A stretch of DNA of 12,725 nucleotides from Gemmatimonadaceae bacterium (GTDB lineage Bacteria; Gemmatimonadota; Gemmatimonadetes; Gemmatimonadales; Gemmatimonadaceae). Every line of letters begins with the position of its first letter. Within the stretch, counting starts at the first letter, position 1. This document shows positions 7,381 through 12,725 of the stretch, piece after piece. Location of the stretch: assembly GCA_013361745.1 (NCBI GenBank), contig JABFXM010000479.1, positions 1 to 12,725 on the forward strand, given 5' to 3'. The notes under the pieces were generated by a model. The model ran no database searches, was not told the origin of the DNA, and worked only from the letters and a program-made list of their open reading frames with translations. Position numbers and translations under genes: made by a program.

Positions 7381-10300
7381 GTGCACGCGAACATCTCCCG
7401 CTGCTTTGGCCTCGTCGTCTCCCTCGCCGCGCTCGCCGCGACCGCGACGGCGCAGGGCCCCGATCTCTACGGCGCGATGCACTGGCGCGAGATCGGCCCC
7501 ACTCGCGGCGGACGCGCGCGCGCGATCGCCGGCGTCCCCGGCCAGCCTAACGTCTTCTACGCCGGCTACGACAACGGCGGCGTCTGGCGGAGCACCGACT
7601 ACGGCAACAACTGGAAGCCGATCTTCGACGACCAGCCGACCGGCTCCATCGGCGCGATCGCCGTCTCGCTCTCGAACCCGAACATCATCTACGTCGGCTC
7701 GGGCGCGGGGATCATCCGCCCCGATCTCGCGACGGGCAACGGCGTCTACAAGTCCACCGATGGTGGGAAGACGTGGACGCATCTCGGCCTTCGCGACACG
7801 CAGATGATCGCGAACATCGAGGTCGACCCGACCAACCCGAACCGGCTCTTCGTCGCCGCGCTCGGCCACCCGTACGGTCCGAACGCCGAGCGCGGAATCT
7901 TCCGCTCGACCGACGGCGGTCAGACCTTCGAGAAAGTGCTCTACAAGGACGAGTACACCAGCGCGAACGACGTCCGGATCGATCCCGCCAACCCGAACGT
8001 CGTCTACGCCGCGCTCTGGCAGCAGCAGCAGGCGTTCATCGAGGGACAGTCCTTCGGCGGGACGAGCGGCGGGATCTTCAAGTCCACCGACGGCGGCACC
8101 ACCTGGAAGCAGCTCACGAGCGGACTGCCCGCGGTGGTGGAGGCGAATCTCGCGATCGCGCCGAGCGACTCCCGCACGGTGTACGCGTTCGTCGCGAGCG
8201 GGGACGATCCCTCGCAGGGCGGCGCGCAGGGCGCGGGCCCGGTCGCGCTCTACAAGACGACGGATGCGGGCGAGCACTGGAGCCTCGTCGTGCGCGATCC
8301 GAGCGTGTCGCACGAGGAGCAGCTCAAGGCGCAGGACCCGCGGCCGCTGGCGCGCATCGGCGGCGGCGACCTGCCGACGCTGGCGATCGACCCGAAGAAC
8401 CCGAACGTGGTCTACAGCGCGTCCACCGTCTTCTGGCGGAGCGACGACGGCGGCTTCAAGTGGAGCGCGGTGCGCGGCGCCCCCGGCGGCGACGACTCCC
8501 AGAAGGCCTGGATCAACCCGAACGACCCGAACATCGTCTTCGTCGTCTCCGACCAGGGCGCGGTGGTGTCGGCGAATCACGGCGTGTCGTGGAGCAACTG
8601 GTACAACCAGCCGACCGCCGCGATGTACCACGCGTCGACCGACAACGCGTTCCCGTACCGAGTGTGCGGCGGGCAGCAGGACTCCGGCTCGGCGTGCGTC
8701 GCCAGCCGGTCGATGGACGGTGAGATCACCTTCCACGACTGGCATCCGGTGAACATCCAGGAGTACGGGATCGCGGCGCCCGATCCGACCGATCCCGATC
8801 TCGTCTTCGGGAGCATGCGGACCAACGTCTCGCTCTACGATCGCGAGACGGCGCAGACGGGCTACCTCGGCCCCGATCGCGACGCCGATCCCGACTTCGG
8901 GCGCAACGTCCGCACGATGCCGATCCACTGGTCGCAGGCAGCGCCGAACGTCCTCTTCTACGCCACCAACGTCGTCTGGAAGACGACGGACAAGGGGCAC
9001 AGCTGGACGCGCATCAGCCCGGACCTCGCGCGCGCGACGTACGAGGTGCCGCCGAGCGCGGGGAAGTACGCAAGCGGCTTCCAGGTCCGGCCGTTAGGCG
9101 CGATCACCGCGCTCGCGCCGTCGCCGCGCGACGTGAAGGTCATCTGGGCGGGGACCGACGACGGCAACGTCCAGGTGACGACCGATGGCGGCGCGCACTG
9201 GAGCAACGTGACGCCCCCGGCGATCAAGTCGTGGACGCGCATCTTCAACATGGACGCCGGGCACTTCGACACGCGCACCGCATACGCGGCGGCGAACACG
9301 ATGCGCATCGACGACATGAACCCGCACTTCTGGCGCACCCACGACGGCGGGAAGACGTGGACGGAGATCGACGCCGGCGTCGCGCCGGGCGCGGTGTCGA
9401 ACGCGATCCGCGAGGACCCGCGCACCCCGGGGCTGCTCTACGCGTCGACGGATGCGCAGGTCTGGGTCTCCTTCGACGATGGCGACCACTGGCAGTCGCT
9501 GAAGAACGACATGCCGACGATCTCGGTGCGAGACCTGCTCGTGAAGGACGACAGCACCTGCATGTGCGCCGATCTCATCGCGGCGACGCACGGGCGCGGC
9601 TTCTGGATCCTCGACGACTTGACGCCGCTGCGTCAGGCGGCCCAGGCGCGCGCGGCGAAGGGCGCGTACCTCTACAAGCCGATCGACGCCGTGCGCGTCC
9701 GCTTCGGCACGAACGATCCGACGCCGTGGCCGCCGGAGGTGCCGGCTGGGGAGAACCCGCCACCGGGCGCGATCATCGACTACTACCTCGCGAGCGAGGC
9801 GGCGGGGCCGGTGCGCATCGAGATCCTCGACGCGAGCGGTGCCGTCGTGCGCACCTACTCGAGCGAGCAGCGCGCCCCCGAAGTCGACGCGGCGCTGAAC
9901 CCGGCGGCGTACGACACCGTCTGCCAGCGCACGCCTGACGCTCCGCACTGCTCGGTGCCACTCTACTGGGCGGCGCCCGCGATGACGATCGCGACGAGCC
10001 CGGGGATGCATCGCATGAGCTGGGACCTCCGCTTCGATCCGATCACCGAGCAGGGCGCGGCGCTCGAGGGGGACGTCGGCGTCGTACCGCACCGCAGCTA
10101 CACGAGCGTGAACGCGCCCTGGGCGCCCCCCGGCCGCTACACGGTGCGGCTCACCATCGGGAACGAGCGCTACACGCAGCCGCTGCGCGTCCGTCTCGAC
10201 CCGCGCGTCCGCACGCCGGCCTCGGGTCTCGCGCAGCTCGCGACGCTCTCGCGCGAGATGTACACCGGCGCGCGTTCGGCGCACGCGGAATACCTGCGCG

Positions 10301-10662
10301 CCCGCGCGCTCGTCGCCGCGCTCGACAGCGTGCACGGTCCGGACGCCGACGCGTTCCGCGCGCAGGTGGAATCGCTCGCTCCGAGCCCGGTCGCGTCGCC
10401 AGGCCGTCGTGGCCCCCGCCCGCGTGGACGGGTGACCCCGACCTCGCTCGACGCGCTGAGCAACGCAATGCTCGACGCGGCGATGTCGATGCAGAACGCC
10501 GACATGGCGCCGACGCAGGCGCAGGTCGAGGCGACCCGTCGCGCCGCCACGCAGTCGCGCGCGATCATGGCGCGCTGGAACACCCTCCGGACCACCGGGC
10601 TCGCCGAGTTGAACGCGAAGCGGAAGAGGGCGGGGGAGAAGGCGATTCCGGTCACGGAGTGA
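7381..10662 (+). CDS. Exported Asp-box (sortilin/VPS10-type) beta-propeller protein
   Basis: 1093 residues from a GTG start with strong Shine-Dalgarno. A Sec signal peptide (residues 1-25, core LVVSLAALAATATA) exports it; there is no lipobox or later membrane segment. Residues ~35-745 are beta-propeller with eleven Asp-boxes of the S/T-x-D-x-G-x-x-W type: 71-78 (STDYGNNW), 125-132, 176-183, 235-242, 293-300, 354-361, 397-404 (SANHGVSW, degenerate), 535-542, 600-607, 653-660 and 698-704. Stretches such as DPTNPNRLFVA and DPKNPNVVYSA precede many of them, as in the repeat family. ATHGRGFWILDDLTPLR (735-751) closes the propeller. A beta-sandwich-like segment (about 797-940, VRIEILDASGAVVRTY) and a helical C-terminus with a PR-rich turn (1000-1020) follow. 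Relatives are often labelled glycosyl hydrolases because of the BNR repeats, but I see no catalytic signature; binding or an unknown role is safer. CGTTAGGC octamers lie at 7545 and 9092. Confidence 0.92.
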   Translation: MHANISRCFGLVVSLAALAATATAQGPDLYGAMHWREIGPTRGGRARAIAGVPGQPNVFYAGYDNGGVWRSTDYGNNWKPIFDDQPTGSIGAIAVSLSNPNIIYVGSGAGIIRPDLATGNGVYKSTDGGKTWTHLGLRDTQMIANIEVDPTNPNRLFVAALGHPYGPNAERGIFRSTDGGQTFEKVLYKDEYTSANDVRIDPANPNVVYAALWQQQQAFIEGQSFGGTSGGIFKSTDGGTTWKQLTSGLPAVVEANLAIAPSDSRTVYAFVASGDDPSQGGAQGAGPVALYKTTDAGEHWSLVVRDPSVSHEEQLKAQDPRPLARIGGGDLPTLAIDPKNPNVVYSASTVFWRSDDGGFKWSAVRGAPGGDDSQKAWINPNDPNIVFVVSDQGAVVSANHGVSWSNWYNQPTAAMYHASTDNAFPYRVCGGQQDSGSACVASRSMDGEITFHDWHPVNIQEYGIAAPDPTDPDLVFGSMRTNVSLYDRETAQTGYLGPDRDADPDFGRNVRTMPIHWSQAAPNVLFYATNVVWKTTDKGHSWTRISPDLARATYEVPPSAGKYASGFQVRPLGAITALAPSPRDVKVIWAGTDDGNVQVTTDGGAHWSNVTPPAIKSWTRIFNMDAGHFDTRTAYAAANTMRIDDMNPHFWRTHDGGKTWTEIDAGVAPGAVSNAIREDPRTPGLLYASTDAQVWVSFDDGDHWQSLKNDMPTISVRDLLVKDDSTCMCADLIAATHGRGFWILDDLTPLRQAAQARAAKGAYLYKPIDAVRVRFGTNDPTPWPPEVPAGENPPPGAIIDYYLASEAAGPVRIEILDASGAVVRTYSSEQRAPEVDAALNPAAYDTVCQRTPDAPHCSVPLYWAAPAMTIATSPGMHRMSWDLRFDPITEQGAALEGDVGVVPHRSYTSVNAPWAPPGRYTVRLTIGNERYTQPLRVRLDPRVRTPASGLAQLATLSREMYTGARSAHAEYLRARALVAALDSVHGPDADAFRAQVESLAPSPVASPGRRGPRPRGRVTPTSLDALSNAMLDAAMSMQNADMAPTQAQVEATRRAATQSRAIMARWNTLRTTGLAELNAKRKRAGEKAIPVTE

Positions 10663-10774
10663 AGGGCACGAAGGGTTTGCAAGAGAACGTTCCTGGAGCT
10701 ATCGCTCTGATTGAACAAAAGGCACGAAGGGCACGAAGAGGTTCATGGCAAACCCTTCGTGCCCTTCGTGCCTT
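10661..10774. repeat. Intergenic repeat with two competing 20-bp hairpins (GGCACGAAG units)
   Basis: Just at the stop of the propeller gene, 10661-10680 and 10748-10767 form a perfect 20-bp inverted repeat (GAAGGGCACGAAGGGTTTGC). A second perfect 20-bp pair joins 10719-10738 with 10755-10774 around a 16-nt loop. The right arms share 13 bases, so only one stem can form at a time. Arms are built from the 9-mer GGCACGAAG in tandem. There is no T-run, but the stems could act as a 3'-end structure. A partial relative lies at 12558-12577. Confidence 0.88.
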
Positions 10775-10913
10775 CTGTTATTCACAGGAGCTATTCCCAG
10801 CAACAGCAAGCCTCCGCACCGCGAGACGAAGGAGCCTCTGGACAGAAGACGGGAGCGGGCCGAGATTCGGGCACGCGATGACCGTTAGGCCGCGCCACCC
10901 TGTCCACCCGCCC
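10775..10913. other. Remaining leader before the TonB-C-like gene
   Basis: Between the repeat and the signal-peptide start at 10914 I see no gene, promoter pair or Shine-Dalgarno that is convincing. It holds one CGTTAGGC octamer (10883-10890) and an alternative in-frame ATG at 10878. Confidence 0.4.
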
Positions 10914-11840
10914 ATGCGCCACGCTTCACTCATTGCAGCCGCGATCGTGCTGGCCGCCGCCGCGCCGCTCGCCGCGCAGCAGTCGGCGGGGAGCTGCCGG
11001 CCCGCGCTCGATCCGATTCCCGGCGCCTTCCAGAGCGACACGATCTTCCTCGCGCTCGACCCGGGGTACGGCATCAAGCCGCTCGCGCCGGAGATCGAGC
11101 TCACCGCCCTCTCGGTGATCGCCGACTCGCTCGTGCTCCCGACGCCGATGCCGATGCCGCCGGTGATCGCGAAGACCTTCTCCTTCGAGGGCGGAACGAT
11201 GCTCGGCGGGACGCAGGGGATGATGGGCGAGGCGTTCGTTGAGTTCAACGGGAAGGGCGAGGTGAAGCGCGTCGGCCTCACCCAGTCGTCGCTCGTGTCG
11301 AGAATCGATGACGCCCTCATCGCCGCGGTGAAGAGCGGCGTGAACAACGGCGCCTTCATGGCCTACGAGAAGGCGACGCGTGGGCCGGGCGGCTTCGTCT
11401 TCATCGAGCTTCGCTCGATCCCGCTCCCGCCGTTCAGGGAGAAGGCGGCGGAATACGTGCGGCAGCCTCTCGCCGGAATCCCGCTCCCACAGAACCCCGC
11501 CCCGAAGAAGGGCGAGATCGCGCAGCTCCCGGTGCGGGTGATCCAGGTCCCCGTCGTCAGGATGACGTCGCATGCGTCGATCCCCGGCTCCGGGCCACAT
11601 CCGGCCTTCCCGCTGCAGGAGCGCCAGGAAGGGCAGGATGGCTTCGTGCACGTGGAGTTCGTGGTCGGGGGAGACGGTCGCGTTCTCCCGGGCACCTTCC
11701 GGCTCGCGAACGCGATGACCGCGGGCTACGCGCGCGCGGTCCAGCACGCGGTCGAGGGCTACACCTTCACTCCCGCGATGGTGGACGGCTGCGGCTTGCC
11801 GGAGCGGCTGACGTACACCTTCACCTTCGACGTGAACTGA
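10914..11840 (+). CDS. Periplasmic protein with TonB-C-like domain(s)
   Basis: The frame is open from 10659, but the upstream part runs through the intergenic repeat; ATG 10914 opens straight into a signal peptide (MRHASLIAAAIVLAAAAPLA, then AQQ), giving 308 residues. An ATG at 10878 is the alternative. Neither has a good Shine-Dalgarno. Residues ~229-308 fit a TonB C-terminal fold: HPAFPLQERQEGQDGFVHVE, FVVGGDGRV, a helix of Ala/Val residues, FTPAMVDGCGLPERLTYTF. A similar layout is visible earlier (about 106-168: EAFVEFNGKGEV, a helix DDALIAAVKSGV, then FVFIEL), which may be a diverged duplicate. It lacks a retained membrane anchor and the Pro-rich stretch of true TonB, so it is not an ordinary energy transducer; it may bind an outer-membrane or periplasmic partner. 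Cys28 and Cys293 might form a disulfide. Function unknown. Confidence 0.75.
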   Translation: MRHASLIAAAIVLAAAAPLAAQQSAGSCRPALDPIPGAFQSDTIFLALDPGYGIKPLAPEIELTALSVIADSLVLPTPMPMPPVIAKTFSFEGGTMLGGTQGMMGEAFVEFNGKGEVKRVGLTQSSLVSRIDDALIAAVKSGVNNGAFMAYEKATRGPGGFVFIELRSIPLPPFREKAAEYVRQPLAGIPLPQNPAPKKGEIAQLPVRVIQVPVVRMTSHASIPGSGPHPAFPLQERQEGQDGFVHVEFVVGGDGRVLPGTFRLANAMTAGYARAVQHAVEGYTFTPAMVDGCGLPERLTYTFTFDVN

Positions 11841-12331
11841 CCGTGCGCAAGGCGGCGGTCTGCGTTCTGCTGCTGGGCCTTTCCGCGGTCATGGGCGGGG
11901 CGCGTCGGCGTGTACTGCGAGTGGTGCTTCGGGCACTGGAAGCGGTGCGCGTCGTCGTTCCACCGCAGCGCGGTGTGCCGATGCGGGCAGGAGAGGTTGA
12001 ACGCGTACACCAGTCCCTGCCACCGCGTCAGGATGACCTCCGAATCGCGATCGATGCCCGCGGCGAGCAGGAGCCCGCTGATGAAGAGCAGCGTCAGCGC
12101 GATCAGGACCGGCCGGTGCACCGCGTGCAGCTCGGCGAGCTGGCGGCGACGGTCCTCTCCGTCGCCACGCAGGGCGCGCAGCGTCGATCGGTCGGCGGCG
12201 AGCGCGAAGCCGCCGCCGAAGAGCAGCGCGACGACGTGCACCGTCGTCACCGAGGTCGAGACGGCCGCCGAGCTGCCGTAGAGGTCCTTCCACGGCGCGA
12301 GCGCGTCGACGAGTGCCTGTGCGATCGGCAT
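11759..12331 (-). CDS. Chimeric frame: membrane-protein N-terminus joined to a Rieske [2Fe-2S] centre; probably degenerate
   Basis: The ATG at 12331 has a good Shine-Dalgarno (GAGGA at 12338-12342, six-base spacer). Residues 1-92 look like the start of an integral membrane protein: amphipathic APWKDLYG, helix TTVHVVALLFGGGFALA (29-45), charged loop, helix VLIALTLLFISGLLLAAG (75-92). At 93 the sequence switches to a soluble Rieske-like segment, DRDSEVILTRWQGLVYAFNL, with the full ligand motif Cys115-Pro-His117 .. Cys133-Pro-Lys-His136 (C-x-H-x15-C-x2-H). Rieske domains bind a 2Fe-2S cluster and carry electrons. After HHSQYTP (141-142) the expected C-terminal beta-strands are missing; the frame runs through the antisense of the truncated signal peptide and 82 nt of the convergent TonB-C-like gene. 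I infer two deletions: one fusing two neighbouring genes, one removing the Rieske tail. A natural membrane-anchored Rieske protein is the alternative for the first join. Confidence 0.6.
   Translation of the reverse strand: MPIAQALVDALAPWKDLYGSSAAVSTSVTTVHVVALLFGGGFALAADRSTLRALRGDGEDRRRQLAELHAVHRPVLIALTLLFISGLLLAAGIDRDSEVILTRWQGLVYAFNLSCPHRHTALRWNDDAHRFQCPKHHSQYTPTRPAHDRGKAQQQNADRRLAHGQFTSKVKVYVSRSGKPQPSTIAGVKV
11843..11902 (+). pseudogene. Truncated 5' end of an exported-protein gene
   Basis: Two bases after the previous stop, GTG 11843 begins a textbook Sec signal peptide, MRKAAVCVLLLGLSAVMGGA. The frame then dissolves into Arg/Val/Glu-rich sequence that is plainly the antisense of the Rieske-coding strand. 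I read this as the surviving start of a gene, formerly in operon with the upstream one, cut by a rearrangement near 11900. There is no Shine-Dalgarno, so a chance hydrophobic frame remains possible. Confidence 0.45.
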
Positions 12332-12340
12332 GTGTCGTCC

Positions 12341-12486
12341 TCAGTCGCGGCTGATCCACATCATGACGTGCCCGCGATCGCGAGTCCGATCGACGTCAAC
12401 GCGATCGCGCGGTGAGCGTTCGCATCCTCCTGCCAGCACGGCGTGCCTCGAAGTTGCCGGCGCGGCCCGAAGCTGTGACTCGGCAT
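12341..12486 (-). pseudogene. Frameshifted membrane-helix gene fragment upstream of the Rieske chimera
   Basis: On the minus strand, one frame reads AHRAIALTSIGLAIAGT (a membrane-helix-like segment, codons within 12367-12417) and stops at TGA 12363-12361. A frame offset by one base reads on as MMWISRD and stops at TGA 12343-12341, which overlaps the GAGGA ribosome site of the next gene. A single-base indel would join them into a sensible C-terminus (helix, MMWISRD, stop) coupled to the following gene. The part before the helix (to an ATG at 12486) does not look like protein sequence, so the 5' portion is probably lost. The call rests on composition and layout only. Confidence 0.4.
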
Positions 12487-12603
12487 CCTGCCCCGACGGT
12501 GTGGGGAATTCTACCAACGTGAAGAAGCGAAGGCCCGAGCGGGCTCGTATGGAGCCGCTTCGTGCCTTCTGTCATTCCACGAGCAGCGCTGGCGTCGCTC
12601 CGT
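12487..12603. other. Gene-free stretch carrying a repeat relic
   Basis: No gene is seen here. It includes a short hairpin CGAGC-GG-GCTCG (12536-12547) and the repeat copy at 12558-12577, then leads into the promoter-like TTGACA. Confidence 0.5.
12558..12577. repeat. Partial second copy of the GGCACGAAG-type intergenic repeat
   Basis: CTTCGTGCCTTCTGTCATTC matches 10764-10783 at 19 of 20 bases. The left arm (around 12521-12534, GAAGAAGCGAAGGC) is only loosely complementary, so the copy is degenerate. This shows the element is dispersed rather than unique to one gap. Confidence 0.7.
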
Positions 12604-12640
12604 TTGACAGGCGGAGTGCATGTGGGTTCTGTTACGACTC
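12604..12640 (+). promoter_or_regulatory. Possible promoter of the terminal lipoprotein gene
   Basis: TTGACA (12604-12609) is a perfect sigma-70-type -35 box, rare in such GC-rich sequence. The -10 region is poor: TTCTGT at 17-bp spacing (12627-12632). Initiation about seven bases after it would fall at or next to the ATG at 12641, and no Shine-Dalgarno is visible, which would suit a leaderless transcript. The weak -10 keeps this tentative. Confidence 0.35.
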
Positions 12641-12725
12641 ATGCGATCAGCCAACGCTCTCCTCCTCCCGGTCGCCGCCCTCCTCGCGGCCGCCTGCACG
12701 CGCCCCGCGGCGCCCGTCGTCATCC
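12641..12725 (+). CDS. N-terminus of a lipoprotein, truncated by window end
   Basis: ATG 12641 opens a frame that is still open at the last base (28 codons). It reads MRSANALLLPVAALLAAACT: a short basic n-region, hydrophobic core and lipobox LAAAC with the predicted lipidated Cys19, followed by a Pro/Ala-rich stretch. The mature protein lies outside the window, so family and function cannot be given. No Shine-Dalgarno is seen; a TTGACA box sits upstream. Confidence 0.65.
   Translation, partial: MRSANALLLPVAALLAAACTRPAAPVVI

Noticed and set aside
7381..10662. Sialidase or glycosyl hydrolase call for the propeller protein
   Set aside because: Asp-boxes alone do not make a sialidase; the arginine triad and other catalytic marks were not recognised.
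10661..10774. CRISPR array suggested by reiterated GGCACGAAG and CACGGAT units
   Set aside because: Units are 9-10 nt with no spacers of constant length, arranged as inverted repeats, and no cas gene is present.
10659..10913. N-terminal extension of the TonB-C-like frame, overlapping the previous stop
   Set aside because: It would translate the intergenic palindromic repeat, and a signal peptide begins at 10914.
11889..12359. Minus-strand 156-codon frame overlapping the Rieske chimera
   Set aside because: Low-complexity Arg/Ala sequence; the frame starting at 12331 has the Shine-Dalgarno, membrane helices and Rieske ligands.
783..12405. Several GCGATCGC (HIP1-like) octamers
   Set aside because: All-purpose GC-rich words such as this are expected often at this base composition; unlike CGTTAGGC, no codon anomaly accompanies them.
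12511..12723. Minus-strand 70-codon frame at the right edge
   Set aside because: Overlaps the repeat and the antisense of a credible lipoprotein signal peptide; Arg/Ala-rich with no recognisable motif.

Overview
The window comes from a GC-rich Gram-negative bacterium with an outer membrane. It pairs a SusC/SusD glycan-uptake system, typical of Bacteroidota and also found in Gemmatimonadota, with very high GC, a preference for G/C-ending codons and a large Asp-box (sortilin/VPS10-type) propeller protein. That mix points to Gemmatimonadota or a close relative. This is inference from composition and gene content; no rRNA or other marker gene is present.

Left part (1-5930) is a starch or malto-oligosaccharide utilisation locus. 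It holds the 3' end of a SusC-type TonB-dependent transporter, a SusD-type glycan-binding lipoprotein, a GH13 alpha-amylase lipoprotein and, convergent on the other strand, a second secreted GH13 enzyme with the MPDLN signature of subfamily GH13_36. In the Sus scheme, the surface amylase and SusD would capture and cut glucan, SusC would import the fragments, and the second amylase would shorten them in the periplasm. A strong hairpin sits between susD and the first amylase. A 153-nt inverted-repeat element fills the gap between the two amylases.

Middle part (6042-10662): a YihY/BrkB-family membrane protein is fused in frame to a second membrane module resembling the Phage_holin_3_6/Holin-X family (an unusual layout). 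It is followed by a 1093-residue exported protein with eleven recognisable Asp-boxes and a good Shine-Dalgarno before a GTG start.

Right part (10663-12725) is less orderly. An intergenic region carries two mutually exclusive 20-bp hairpins made of a reiterated GGCACGAAG unit. A periplasmic protein with a TonB-C-like domain, perhaps two in tandem, follows. From 11843 to about 12490 come what look like gene pieces: a signal peptide cut short, a membrane-protein N-terminus joined to a C-terminally truncated Rieske [2Fe-2S] centre on the minus strand, and a frameshifted helix fragment. A second, partial copy of the repeat follows, then the start of a lipoprotein gene that leaves the window. I read 11843-12490 as a deletion/rearrangement scar.

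Across the window the octamer CGTTAGGC occurs six times. It contains every in-frame TTA leucine codon I found in the intact genes. No tRNA, rRNA, CRISPR array, transposase or phage gene was seen.
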